Part shown: positions 52,002 through 62,120 of the stretch, in pieces
Position numbering within the stretch: the first letter of the stretch is position 1
Layout: each line of letters begins with the position of its first letter
Source: an uncultured Verrucomicrobiota bacterium
GTDB taxonomy: Bacteria; Verrucomicrobiota; Verrucomicrobiia; Limisphaerales; JADLHS01
Assembly: GCA_903828255.1 (NCBI GenBank)
Contig: CAIKLQ010000501.1
Coordinates: forward strand, 28,064-92,063
Direction: 5' to 3'
DNA length: 64,000 nt
The notes under the pieces: model-generated
Told to the model about the DNA's origin: nothing
The model's database searches: none
The model's input: the letters and a program-made list of their open reading frames with translations, nothing else
Made by a program: the position numbers and the translations under genes

Positions 52002-53306
52002 ATGAATTCCACGAGTGTTCAAATTGGCTGGCTGGACCTCAGTGATGCGGAGCAGCGGCGAGCTCGCGAATACCTCCGCCAGTTTCGCACCGAGGGAACG
52101 CTGGACGAGCTGGGTTTTGGCATTATTCGTGACGGGCTTGCTGACGTCTTTTTCCCAGCGACCAGCACGATCATGACGCACACTCGGTATATCATCTTCA
52201 TCGCCGCCATCTTCATGCGGATTGAGCGTGAACGACTATCGGGGGCGAATGCCACCAAGCGATTAAAGCAGTTGGAAGATGAAGTCCGTAAGATTTTAAC
52301 TCGGGAGCAGTCGTCAGATTCCGAAGAGGCGGAGTTGCGTGGCGTGATTGGCGCCTCCAAAAAAGAGGATTTGCAGCGGTATCCGTCCATAATTTATTGG
52401 AATGGCCTCAAACGGCTGGGAATCTTCAAAAGGCCCAATTGGGGACTCACTTACTACCTTGACCATCTGGCGGATTATTATGCCGCGACGACACCACGGC
52501 AGGATGACGATGGTTTGGCTCACTTGGCACTCGTTGAGATGCATAACTGGGATCCCAAGCTGGCCGTAGTTCTCAGCGAAAGCCCCGACATCTCGCCGAC
52601 CGCCGGATTTTCACCTCAATTGGATTTTCGCATAGGACTCAAGGAGGCTTGTTATCTCAGGGATCGTTTCAACGCCCTCGCTGAGATTGAGGGGCCATCC
52701 CTGATTTCACATTTGCTGGGAAAATCATTCATGGCCGAATTCTCCTACCCTTGGGAAGTGCCATGCCCCCCTGAGCTCGTTCAGTTTGTAAAACACGCCC
52801 GACTTTTCAGCATGTTTGCCAAAGGGGCAACTCTGCAATACAACGATCTGATTGTGGCAGAACAACAGGCGGGAGGAATAGCCGTAAACGTGGATAGTTT
52901 TGAGAAGCCCTTCACGGCATGGTTTGACCAAACCCGGAGCGATTTAGCCAACTGGGATGTCGAGGATTTTTGCACCATCATCAAAGGTAAATGCCACTTG
53001 CGTCCTAGGGATAAAACATTTTTCAAGGAATGGTTGAATCATTACCGCGATGCCGGGAACGGGAAAGAGTTACTGCAAGACTCCTCGGCAAGAAAAACAA
53101 TCCGCAAGCGGGAGCGATCGGTGCGACCAGTCAAATACCGACTTGGGCAGGATAAATATCTGCGGCAGTGGCGTTCTCCAGAATCCCTCGAAACCGACGA
53201 GTATGCCAATGCAAACCATCTCCCCTACATGACAAACTATTATCGCAGCAGAATAGGCGGCACTTTTGTCCGGGAAATCGGGGCGGGCTTGAAGCGCAAA
53301 ATATGA
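52002..53306 (+). CDS. DUF6361-like protein
   Basis: IGWLDLSDAEQRRAREYLRQFRTEGTLDELGFGIIRDGLADVFFPATSTIMTHTRYIIFI; family from memory. Confidence 0.65.
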   Translation: MNSTSVQIGWLDLSDAEQRRAREYLRQFRTEGTLDELGFGIIRDGLADVFFPATSTIMTHTRYIIFIAAIFMRIERERLSGANATKRLKQLEDEVRKILTREQSSDSEEAELRGVIGASKKEDLQRYPSIIYWNGLKRLGIFKRPNWGLTYYLDHLADYYAATTPRQDDDGLAHLALVEMHNWDPKLAVVLSESPDISPTAGFSPQLDFRIGLKEACYLRDRFNALAEIEGPSLISHLLGKSFMAEFSYPWEVPCPPELVQFVKHARLFSMFAKGATLQYNDLIVAEQQAGGIAVNVDSFEKPFTAWFDQTRSDLANWDVEDFCTIIKGKCHLRPRDKTFFKEWLNHYRDAGNGKELLQDSSARKTIRKRERSVRPVKYRLGQDKYLRQWRSPESLETDEYANANHLPYMTNYYRSRIGGTFVREIGAGLKRKI

Positions 53307-55150
53307 ACCTCGACCCCGACAAGCGGACCAATTTTCTGGACTTGTTGCGCCCCCCCTCGGGTTATCGTCTCGCGCAGGCGGTCGGCACCACATACAGCAT
53401 GGATTTTGTCGGACTGACCTCCGTGCTTCTGGCATTTGTGGATGCGGAGGCCGACAATGAATCGGAACGTCTCAATCCGGTGGAATTGCTTCGTGCCATC
53501 ATCCGGTTGCAAAACCAAGTGCGTGTTTTTGTTTCCCGGGGACGGATAACCGAAAAGGACATCAGCCGGCACGGCAAGCTATCCAGCCTGTTTGACCGCA
53601 TCGTCCACGAGGTAACTTTTAACGAGGGATGTTTTCATCCAAAAGTGTGGGTTGCCCGATACGAACCGAAAGCAACGGCTGAGGCCGCGGGCCTGAAACC
53701 CGTCCTCCGAATCATTTGCGCCAGCCGAAATCTGACGCAGGGTTCACGCTGGGAAATTTTCGCGGCCTTTGAAGGTCTGGAGAACGGAAATAAAGACAAG
53801 AACAGCCTGGCCCGAGAGATTTCCGAGTTTTTGGGAAAAGTTAAGCAGTCTGCTGAGGAAGGCGATACCGTTGTCTCAACCATCCAAGCCGCCCTCACGC
53901 GCGTGCAAATCGAACTGCCGCGGCAGATGTCAGAGGGATGCCATTTTAACTGGCAATGGAATGGTGCGTCCCCGCTTTGGAAAGTATTTCCCCAGCGAGG
54001 AACGCAGGCGTTGATTGTCTCACCATTTGTTCGCGCGAATTTCCTGTCGCCTATAGTGAACGGTTATGATCGCCTCACCCTAGTTTCGTCCCAAGCCGAG
54101 TTGGATGCTCTCAGTGAGGACTTTTACGCCAAACTAAAGCACAAGGCCGAGATTTTTGTAGTGAACTCCGCAGTGGCGGAAGATGACTCTCCGGCGATGC
54201 AGCTCCACGCCAAGCTTTTTATTTGCGAAACATCGAGCGACCGGACTGTGCTGTTGGGATCGGCTAATGCGTCACAAAGCGCTTGGCAGTCCCGTAATTG
54301 TGAGGCGGTGGTTTCATATTCACCCGGTCTGTCCATCGAACAGTTTCGCAAATCCTTTATCTTTTCGCCGAAGTCTGTCCCGGGAGAAACTGAAAATCTC
54401 CGTGGTTGGATTGAGCGCTATGATCGGCAACCCGTTGTTGAGGACGAAATTACCCTTGCTGAAAAAGAATTAGATAGGCTTCAAAAGCTCCTCATCGGCA
54501 TGGAATTTACCGCCAGTTACTTCCCTCAGCTTCAGTCGTTGCGGTTCCAGTGCCCGGCTTTGGGAGGGCAGCCCGAACTGGCAACCCTCGTCGCCCAACA
54601 CCGCTTGCGGCTCTGCCCCTTGTCACGCTTCGAACGGGATGCCAACCTCGTTGATGCGTCCGGCTTGATTTCCCAAGGCACTGAGTTCAACGCCATCCGA
54701 ATTCTGGATTTAACGGAATTCATTGTGTTGGAAATCAGCCATCCTGCCACCGATCCAAAACAATTCATTGTTAAAGCCAAGGCGGATTTTCTTCACCTCC
54801 GCGATCAACGCGACGCCGATATTCTCGACGAATACCTCACACCGGAGTCTTTTCGGAACTTCCTTCGAGCCATCCTCTTCGACGGCGTCAGCCAGGGAAT
54901 CGTCGGGCAAAACAGCCAATCCAAGCGCAATGACAGCGATGGAATCGGTTGGACATTGCTAGGTGAGATCACTCTGGAGGAAATCATCCAGTCTTGCACC
55001 GAAGATTCAAGCCGGATGGCCGAGATCGATCATCTCATGCGGGTGTTCGCTAAAACCAAGGCAGCGGATAGTGAGTTCGTGCAGTTCCAGGAATTTTGGG
55101 ATGCATTCCAAGCCGCCCATGCCGAAACCATGGAGCATACCCATGGCTGA
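53303..55150 (+). CDS. Phospholipase D-like domain protein
   Basis: MQLHAKLFICETSSDRTVLLGSANASQSAWQSRNCEAVV (HxK...SxN pattern); ATGA overlap with previous gene. Confidence 0.75.
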   Translation: MNLDPDKRTNFLDLLRPPSGYRLAQAVGTTYSMDFVGLTSVLLAFVDAEADNESERLNPVELLRAIIRLQNQVRVFVSRGRITEKDISRHGKLSSLFDRIVHEVTFNEGCFHPKVWVARYEPKATAEAAGLKPVLRIICASRNLTQGSRWEIFAAFEGLENGNKDKNSLAREISEFLGKVKQSAEEGDTVVSTIQAALTRVQIELPRQMSEGCHFNWQWNGASPLWKVFPQRGTQALIVSPFVRANFLSPIVNGYDRLTLVSSQAELDALSEDFYAKLKHKAEIFVVNSAVAEDDSPAMQLHAKLFICETSSDRTVLLGSANASQSAWQSRNCEAVVSYSPGLSIEQFRKSFIFSPKSVPGETENLRGWIERYDRQPVVEDEITLAEKELDRLQKLLIGMEFTASYFPQLQSLRFQCPALGGQPELATLVAQHRLRLCPLSRFERDANLVDASGLISQGTEFNAIRILDLTEFIVLEISHPATDPKQFIVKAKADFLHLRDQRDADILDEYLTPESFRNFLRAILFDGVSQGIVGQNSQSKRNDSDGIGWTLLGEITLEEIIQSCTEDSSRMAEIDHLMRVFAKTKAADSEFVQFQEFWDAFQAAHAETMEHTHG

Positions 55151-58100
55151 AACCCCACCTGATTTTCAAACCGAGGCCGTCAACCGGATTGTAGCCCGTC
55201 TAAACGACCCAGCCAGTTCGCTTCGGTTTCTGCTAGCGGATGAGGTCGGATTGGGAAAAACACGTGTCGCCGCCGGTGTAATCAAGACCTTGCGTGAAAA
55301 TAAACGGGGCGGATTCACCGTCGTCTATGTGTGTTCCAATTCGGAGATCGCTGAACAGAACCGGCAAAAACTCTGCCCGGAAAGCGATGCCTCTGCCGTA
55401 ACCCGTCTGACTTTGTTGGCAACCCGCTCGGCTGAGGTTCAACGGGCGCGTGAAACCGGCGAGCTGCAATTATTTTCATTCACACCGGGGACATCATTTC
55501 ATGTGGGCGGTGCAACCGGCATCAAATATGAACGGCTGCTGCTCCTGTATTTGCTTGCCCGGGTCTGGCGGAAGCACACGAACCGTCAACCTTGGCGGAC
55601 TTTCTTTTGTTGCTCGTCCAAAATGGAAACCTGGCTGGTGGATTCCACATTCCGGAAAACCAAAAAAGAATTCGCAGGTAAAGTGGCCTCCGAACTCCAA
55701 AAACGCCTGAAGGACGAATGGGACGAGGCAAAAATAAAGCCCATAAACCATAACACCGGCAAGGAATCAGCCAAGCCCGTCCGACTGAAGGAAATCGTAG
55801 ATGAACTTGTGGCCACCTTTGATCCCCATGATCAAGTGGCGCGCAAAAACCGCAACCTCGTGATTGGAGAATTGCGCAATTGCCTTGCCAAAGTGGCCGT
55901 TGATTTTCTTGAGCCGGATTTGATAGTCCTCGACGAGTTTCAGCGTTTTTCCGAAATCCTGGAGGAGTGCAATGACCGCAACTCAGTCGTCGGTCGTCTG
56001 TTTGCCCGGCAAAGGGTGGCGACACTGATCCTGTCAGCCACGCCCTATAAGTGGTATACGCTCGCATACGAAAAAGAGGACCATCACAAGGATTTCATCC
56101 GCACCCTGAAGTTCCTGTTCAAATGTGTTAAGGAGGAGGATTCGGATCCCAATTACAAACCGATTAAACGCCTCAGGGAGAATCTACAGCAATTCAAAGA
56201 CCGGTTGATGAAGGGTGAGTGGTTCAAAGAACCAGATGAGCAGCTCATCAGATTAAAAACGGATATAGAATCCGATCTTAAGGCGGTAATGTGCCGCACG
56301 GAGAGGAACTGGTATCTGGAGGGACGAAAAAAGGGCGTCGAGGAGTTTGGTGAAGCGCCCCTAAATGTGAATCCTTCGATCTGTGAGTTTTCCCACTACA
56401 TCCGGCTGCGCAGTTTTCTTCTCGGGCAGAAAATTGACGATTGGAACATCACGGATTATTGGAAGTCGGCTCCCTCGCCGCTTACATTCATGGACGGGCA
56501 CTATGCCCTGCTGAAGCGGATTCGCGACCGGCGTGTGCAAGTGCCAGGGCAATTGCTACTCACTGGAATGTCGCTCTCGAAATCCAGCGGGGATCATTTG
56601 AAAGTCCAAACACTGGTGAAAAAGGTTTTTGGAACCACGCCCAGCAAGTTCCGGTATTTGTGGGTCAAACCCTCGTATACCTACTACACGGACGAATTTT
56701 ATGACGGAGGTGATCCAGCGAAACTAGACGATCCGACACATAATCCGGTAAAATTCTTGGTTTTCTCCCACTGGAAATTTGTTCCCAAGACTATCTCTGT
56801 GCTATTGAGCCACGAGGCGGAAAAACGCTTGGTTATACGCCGCCGGGGGCGCGAAACCATCCCCCTCCAGTTTCGCCGGAAAACTTCATTTTCTCCATTC
56901 GAAGTATCTTATCCCTCCTTGCCTTTGGCCGACTGTATCAATCCGGCAGAACTGGCCTTAGCGCACGCGGGCAAACTGACCGCCGAGGAGTTTTACGCAC
57001 GGGCTGAGCAGTCCGTCCGTCGCCTACTCGGCGAGAGCGGTATTGACATCGGTAAGACGCGCACAGTCCCGCTCTGGCGGATCGTCGCGCGAATCGAGGC
57101 CAAATCCAAATGGGCGAAAACCATTGAAACTGGTTTATGGGAATCGAAAGTGTCAGTCCGAGATGAACTTTCTGATCAATACTACCAATACCAAAATCTC
57201 TACAGCGAATGGATGTCTGAAATGGATGAGGAGTTGGAGATCTCGCCAACCTGGCTAAGACGGTTGACGATGATTGCCCTCAACTCTCCGGCGATATGCC
57301 TTTTGCGGTCTATGCGTTCGGTCTTTGGTGACCTCCCGGGCTGGGAAGATCGTAATTGGACCGGAGTTCTGAACTTGGGGCTGAATCAACTGCGCAATTA
57401 TTTCAACCGTCCGGTGGTTCAGTCTATAACACGGGCCAATTCGTCACGCGAGCACTCCTATGCTGCCAAGGTCTTGGATTACTGCGGGCGGGCTCATTTT
57501 CAGGCCATGCTCGATGAGTATGCCTACCTCGTCCGCATGGCCTTGCCTCAGGCTAAACCGGAGAAATTGCCAAGTCTCTTTCTGGCACAATTGACTCGTG
57601 TTTTCGGAATGGGCACCGGCTCGCCGTCCGTCAATGTTCTGACGCGGGAAGGAAGAGTTCGAAAACGGCCGTCCCCAAGACCGGCGCATTTCGCTGTCGC
57701 TTTCGGCGATGACGTGTCAACCGATGATCTGGAACCGGGTGGGCGCACGCGCAAAACAGCCATGCGCGAGGCGTTTAATTCTCCATTTTGGCCTTTCATC
57801 CTGGCCACTACGTCAGTCGGACAGGAGGGGCTTGATTTTCATCTTTTCTGCCGGGACATTATGCACTGGAATCTGCCCTCGAATCCGGTGGACTTGGAGC
57901 AACGTGAGGGGCGAATCAACCGCTTTGACGGCTTGAGCATCCGGCGCAACATTGCCAAGGACCACCCCCTGTCGTCTATCACCGAGGTGTCGGCAGAGAG
58001 CCAAAATCTTTGGTCTCGCTTATTTGAAATGTTGAGACGTCATCCAACGGGCACACAAAGGTTCAAACACGGACTCTATCCTCACTGGATTTATCAACCC

Positions 58101-58691
58101 GCCACGGAAGACGGCCACATGATTCGTCGTCATTTGGCTTTCTATAGCAAGAGCCGGGACGCAATCAGATATGGCGAACTCAAACGGGCACTAACGCTCT
58201 ATCGGCTGGTTTTCGGGCAACCTCGCCAGCAGGACATCATTGAGTCATTGCTGAAAATGTTCCCGGACGCTGCCCCCACGGAAATTGATAAAAAACTCGC
58301 AAAATACACCATCAATTTGTCCCCCATACCACAAGGTCATGCAGCCAGAATGGCAAAGCACGAGGCAAGGAAACTAATCCAAGACCCTAAACTACTTTCG
58401 CTCACCTTGTCAGAAGTCCGGGGGTTGATGGACAGAGAATCAGATGGGGAGTTAACGCCAATAGTCAAAGAAGTCAGTGACCTGATGTCCTTGGCCGCAG
58501 ACGGGCAGGACGATTCTGGTTTTCATGATGAGAGAAGAGTAAAGGCCATCACCGCCTTGCTTTACTTGTTGAATCCCTTCGATGATCTCTACGATTTCCA
58601 CCATGGCATAGGCTATCAGGACGACATTGGACATATCCGGGAAGTTCACGGGACTCTTTTCTCCAATCGCGAAGCCGGGACACAATCATGA
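55143..58691 (+). CDS. DEAD/SNF2-like helicase
   Basis: FQTEAVNRIVARLNDPASSLRFLLADEVGLGKTRVAAGVI, DLIVLDEFQRFSEIL, LILSATPYKWY, DLEQREGRINRFDGLSIRRNIA. Confidence 0.85.
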   Translation: MAETPPDFQTEAVNRIVARLNDPASSLRFLLADEVGLGKTRVAAGVIKTLRENKRGGFTVVYVCSNSEIAEQNRQKLCPESDASAVTRLTLLATRSAEVQRARETGELQLFSFTPGTSFHVGGATGIKYERLLLLYLLARVWRKHTNRQPWRTFFCCSSKMETWLVDSTFRKTKKEFAGKVASELQKRLKDEWDEAKIKPINHNTGKESAKPVRLKEIVDELVATFDPHDQVARKNRNLVIGELRNCLAKVAVDFLEPDLIVLDEFQRFSEILEECNDRNSVVGRLFARQRVATLILSATPYKWYTLAYEKEDHHKDFIRTLKFLFKCVKEEDSDPNYKPIKRLRENLQQFKDRLMKGEWFKEPDEQLIRLKTDIESDLKAVMCRTERNWYLEGRKKGVEEFGEAPLNVNPSICEFSHYIRLRSFLLGQKIDDWNITDYWKSAPSPLTFMDGHYALLKRIRDRRVQVPGQLLLTGMSLSKSSGDHLKVQTLVKKVFGTTPSKFRYLWVKPSYTYYTDEFYDGGDPAKLDDPTHNPVKFLVFSHWKFVPKTISVLLSHEAEKRLVIRRRGRETIPLQFRRKTSFSPFEVSYPSLPLADCINPAELALAHAGKLTAEEFYARAEQSVRRLLGESGIDIGKTRTVPLWRIVARIEAKSKWAKTIETGLWESKVSVRDELSDQYYQYQNLYSEWMSEMDEELEISPTWLRRLTMIALNSPAICLLRSMRSVFGDLPGWEDRNWTGVLNLGLNQLRNYFNRPVVQSITRANSSREHSYAAKVLDYCGRAHFQAMLDEYAYLVRMALPQAKPEKLPSLFLAQLTRVFGMGTGSPSVNVLTREGRVRKRPSPRPAHFAVAFGDDVSTDDLEPGGRTRKTAMREAFNSPFWPFILATTSVGQEGLDFHLFCRDIMHWNLPSNPVDLEQREGRINRFDGLSIRRNIAKDHPLSSITEVSAESQNLWSRLFEMLRRHPTGTQRFKHGLYPHWIYQPATEDGHMIRRHLAFYSKSRDAIRYGELKRALTLYRLVFGQPRQQDIIESLLKMFPDAAPTEIDKKLAKYTINLSPIPQGHAARMAKHEARKLIQDPKLLSLTLSEVRGLMDRESDGELTPIVKEVSDLMSLAADGQDDSGFHDERRVKAITALLYLLNPFDDLYDFHHGIGYQDDIGHIREVHGTLFSNREAGTQS

Positions 58692-58708
58692 ATCAATGAT
58701 CTGAACAC

Positions 58709-60208
58709 ATGCCAACCTCCTACCAACCAAGTCTCTCCAAGTCCACCTTCCTCATGGGACGGCAATGCTCGAAGCTCCTCTGGTTTCGTTACAACGCCAA
58801 AGACCAGATTCCCGCGCCCGACCAGTCCCAGCAGGCGGTCTTCGATCAGGGACATGAGGTCGGTGAATTGGCCAAGCAGCTTTTCCCCCATGGCATCGAG
58901 ATTGATACCAAACCCGGCGAATTCGATGCCGCCCTCCGGCTGACTCAAGACGCACTGAAACAACGTCGCCCGATTTACGAGGCCACGTTCGCCTTCGGCA
59001 GTGGCTACGCCCGCGCGGACATCCTCGTGCCGGTCGCCGGCGGCGCATGGGATTTGGTCGAAGTCAAATCCACCACGTCGTTGAAGGAAGAAGTCCATCT
59101 GCCCGACATCGCGTTCCAGGCGTTCGTCCTCACCGGCGCAGGCATCAAGCTCCGCAAATGTTTCCTCGCCCACATTAACAGCGAGTTCGTCCGCCAAGGC
59201 CCGATTGACCCGCAAAAGTTTTTCACCCTCGAAGACGTCACCAAGCCTGTCTCCGCCATGACCCGGGAAATCGAGGAACAGATTGACGCCATGCAACGCG
59301 TCATCGGCGCAAAGTCGCATCCCGATATTAAGATCGGCCCGCATTGCGACAATCCCTACACCTGCCCCTTACACGACCGTTGCTGGTCGTTCCTGCCCGA
59401 GGCCAGCGTCTTCACCCTTTACCGCGGCGGCACGAAATGCTTTTCGCTGCTCCAGCAGGGCATCCAAAAACTGGCCGACATTCCCGCCAACGTCACGCTT
59501 ACCGATAATCAGTCCATCCAGCGCTCCGCCTTGCTCGCCGGCCAACCGCATATTGACCGTCCCGCGCTGGCCGCGTTTCTCAGTCAGCTTGAATATCCCG
59601 TCAGCTATCTGGATTTTGAAACCATCGGTACGGCCATCCCGCTGTTTGACGGTGCCAAACCCTACCAACAGTTACCCTTTCAATACTCCCTGCACATCCA
59701 AAAGTCCGCCAATTCCAAGTTGGAACATGTCAGCTATTTGGCCGACGGCCCTGCCGACCCACGCCCGGAATTCATGCGCCAACTCCGCAATGAGCTGCCG
59801 GATACCGGCTCCGTGGTGACCTACAACGCCAGCTTTGAAAATAGCCGCCTCAAGGAATGTTGCGAGCTGCTCCCCGAATTTAAACCGTGGTTGCGGAAAG
59901 TGACGCCGCGCGTCGTGGATCTGCTGCTCCCATTTCGCGGCTTTCGCTACCACCACCCGAACCAGAACGGTAGCAACTCCATGAAAGCCGTCCTGCCCGC
60001 CCTCACCGGCAAAGGCTACGAAAAACTGACGATTCAGGAAGGCGGCGCGGCCAGCCGCGAATTTCTCCGCGTGACCTTCGGCGACGTGACCGCCGCCGAG
60101 CGCCGCCGCGTGCGCCGCGACCTGGAGGAATACTGCGCACTGGACACGCTGGGCATGGTTCAGATCGTGGAAAGACTCAAAGAACTGATAACTAAAGAAC
60201 CGGCCTGA
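58709..60208 (+). CDS. DUF2779 protein (RecB/Cas4-like nuclease with exonuclease-like C-terminus)
   Basis: SKSTFLMGRQCSKLLWFRYN, WDLVEVKSTTSLKEEVHLPDIAFQAFVL, CDNPYTCPLHDRCW, VSYLDFETIGTAIPLF. Confidence 0.85.
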   Translation: MPTSYQPSLSKSTFLMGRQCSKLLWFRYNAKDQIPAPDQSQQAVFDQGHEVGELAKQLFPHGIEIDTKPGEFDAALRLTQDALKQRRPIYEATFAFGSGYARADILVPVAGGAWDLVEVKSTTSLKEEVHLPDIAFQAFVLTGAGIKLRKCFLAHINSEFVRQGPIDPQKFFTLEDVTKPVSAMTREIEEQIDAMQRVIGAKSHPDIKIGPHCDNPYTCPLHDRCWSFLPEASVFTLYRGGTKCFSLLQQGIQKLADIPANVTLTDNQSIQRSALLAGQPHIDRPALAAFLSQLEYPVSYLDFETIGTAIPLFDGAKPYQQLPFQYSLHIQKSANSKLEHVSYLADGPADPRPEFMRQLRNELPDTGSVVTYNASFENSRLKECCELLPEFKPWLRKVTPRVVDLLLPFRGFRYHHPNQNGSNSMKAVLPALTGKGYEKLTIQEGGAASREFLRVTFGDVTAAERRRVRRDLEEYCALDTLGMVQIVERLKELITKEPA

Positions 60209-60213
60209 AAATT

Positions 60214-61020
60214 ATGCCCCGCAACCGCGAATCGAATCTTGAATTGCTGCTTAGAATGCCTTGGTGGGTCAGTGCCGTCCTTGGCGTGGTCAGCTTCATC
60301 GCCCTGCGCTGGATCATCCCTGCCAAACTGGACCACAACCAAGCCCTGCATCCCTTCGCCGTCGCTTTGCCCAAATTGGCTTTCCTACCCTTGGCCCTGT
60401 TCGCCCTGATCGCCGTCGGCTCATTCTTGTTTGCCGGGAAGCGCCACCGCCTTGTGGACGAGCAGACCAGCCTGGAAAAATTATGGGAAACGGCTTGGAA
60501 AGATTTTGAATACCTCGTTGCCGAATCGTTCCGCCGGCAGGGCTACCAAGTCGAGTTTTCGCTGGGTCGTGGCGCGGATGGTGGCGTGGACTTGACGCTT
60601 TACCGGGACGGCCGCACGTTGCTTGTCCAGTGCAAGCAATGGAAAGTCTTTTCCGTCGGCGCACCGGTCATCCGAGAAATGTTCGGCCTGATGACTGCCG
60701 AGCAAGCCGATGAAGCCATTATCGTCACGTCTGGAAAATTCACTCGCGACGCCCAGGAATTCGCCGCCGGCAAACCCATCCGTCTCATTGACGGCCCACA
60801 ACTCCTCGCCCTCGTCCAATCCGTCCAAACCAATCCCGCCGCCGCCGATCCTTCTCCGCTCATGGTAGAAGGTGGCCGAAAGCCGGATGAGGTGTCCGCA
60901 ACAGCTTGTCCGTTATGTGGCAAGCCAATGGTCCTGCGCACGGCCCGGCGTGGCAGTAACGCTGGTAATCAATTTTCGGGCTGTTCCGCCTATCCCGCCT
61001 GCAAAGGCACCAGAACCTAA
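60214..61020 (+). CDS. Membrane-anchored Mrr-like restriction endonuclease with topoisomerase-type zinc ribbon
   Basis: Two hydrophobic N-terminal segments; FSLGRGADGGVDLTLYRDGRTLLVQCKQWKVFSVGAPVIREMFGLM; C-term CPLCGKPMVLRTARRGSNAGNQFSGCSAYPACKGT. Confidence 0.88.
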   Translation: MPRNRESNLELLLRMPWWVSAVLGVVSFIALRWIIPAKLDHNQALHPFAVALPKLAFLPLALFALIAVGSFLFAGKRHRLVDEQTSLEKLWETAWKDFEYLVAESFRRQGYQVEFSLGRGADGGVDLTLYRDGRTLLVQCKQWKVFSVGAPVIREMFGLMTAEQADEAIIVTSGKFTRDAQEFAAGKPIRLIDGPQLLALVQSVQTNPAAADPSPLMVEGGRKPDEVSATACPLCGKPMVLRTARRGSNAGNQFSGCSAYPACKGTRT

Positions 61021-61026
61021 AACACT

Positions 61027-62019
61027 ATGGCCAAATCCAAAACACAGGCATTCAGTCGCCCACCGTGGGAGCGGATGATGCGCTTCCACCACCTGATCAA
61101 GGAAAAGTCCTACCCCAATTGCAATAAAGTGGCCAAGGAGTTCGAAGTATCGTGGCGCACCATCATGCGCGACGTGGATTTCATGAAGTGCCGGCTGAAG
61201 CTTCCGTTGGAGTTTGATGCCCAGCAAAACGGCTATTTTTACACCAAGCCGGTGGACCAGTTTCCGCAAATGCCCTTCACCGAGGCCGAGGTGTTCGCCA
61301 TGCTGGTCGCCCACAAGGCCATCGCGCAATATCACGGCACGCCGTTTGAACATCCGCTGGCGCTGGCCTTCCGCAGATTGACCGGCCAGTTGGATTCGTC
61401 CACCAAGTATTCCCTCGGCAACCTGGATGACGCCCTTTCGTTCCGGCCCTTCGCGCCCGAGGACACCGATCTCGAATCGTTTGAAATCCTCACCCGCGCC
61501 CTGAAGGAGCGCCGCGTGCTGAAATTCCAATACCGCAATCTCGGCGCGGAAAAACCCCAGGGCAGGCTTGTGCATCCCTATCACCTCGCCTGCGTGGACA
61601 ACCACTGGTATCTCTTCGCGTTCGACGTGAAGCGCGACGCCATGCGCACGTTTGCCCTGCCTCGGCTGAAATCCCCGGAAATCACTGCTGAGCGCTTCAC
61701 CATCCCCAAGAAATTCAACCTGAGTGAATACCTGAAAGGCAGCCTCGCCGTATTCAAGGGAACGGACGATTACGAAGTAGTGGTGGATTTCGATTCGTGG
61801 GGCGCTGACTTGATCCGGGGTCGCAAGTGGCACGCCAGCCAGGAGATCACCGAGTTGCCCCGTCGCCAACTCCGCTTGCGACTGCGATTAAACAGCATCG
61901 AGGAAGCCGAGCGCTGGGTCTTAAGCTGGGGCGCGCACGCCACCGTGGTTCGCCCCCAGGCCCTCGCCAACCGCCTCCGCGAAATCGGTAGAGCCCTCCA
62001 ATCCCGCTACCAGCCGTAG
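61027..62019 (+). CDS. WYL-domain transcriptional regulator
   Basis: N-terminal HTH-like FEVSWRTIMRDVDFMKCRLKLPLEFDAQQNGYFYTKP; EILTRALKERRVLKFQYRNLGAEKPQGRLVHPYHLACVDNHWYLFAFD. Confidence 0.9.
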   Translation: MAKSKTQAFSRPPWERMMRFHHLIKEKSYPNCNKVAKEFEVSWRTIMRDVDFMKCRLKLPLEFDAQQNGYFYTKPVDQFPQMPFTEAEVFAMLVAHKAIAQYHGTPFEHPLALAFRRLTGQLDSSTKYSLGNLDDALSFRPFAPEDTDLESFEILTRALKERRVLKFQYRNLGAEKPQGRLVHPYHLACVDNHWYLFAFDVKRDAMRTFALPRLKSPEITAERFTIPKKFNLSEYLKGSLAVFKGTDDYEVVVDFDSWGADLIRGRKWHASQEITELPRRQLRLRLRLNSIEEAERWVLSWGAHATVVRPQALANRLREIGRALQSRYQP

Positions 62020-62120
62020 GTGGGCGCGTCACTCCGTGCGCGCCGCTGTAGTGTACGGTCTGTGACCGCCACCTCGCAGGGTGGCATTCCCGTCGCCTTG
62101 CCGTCACGCGTCCACGCGTC

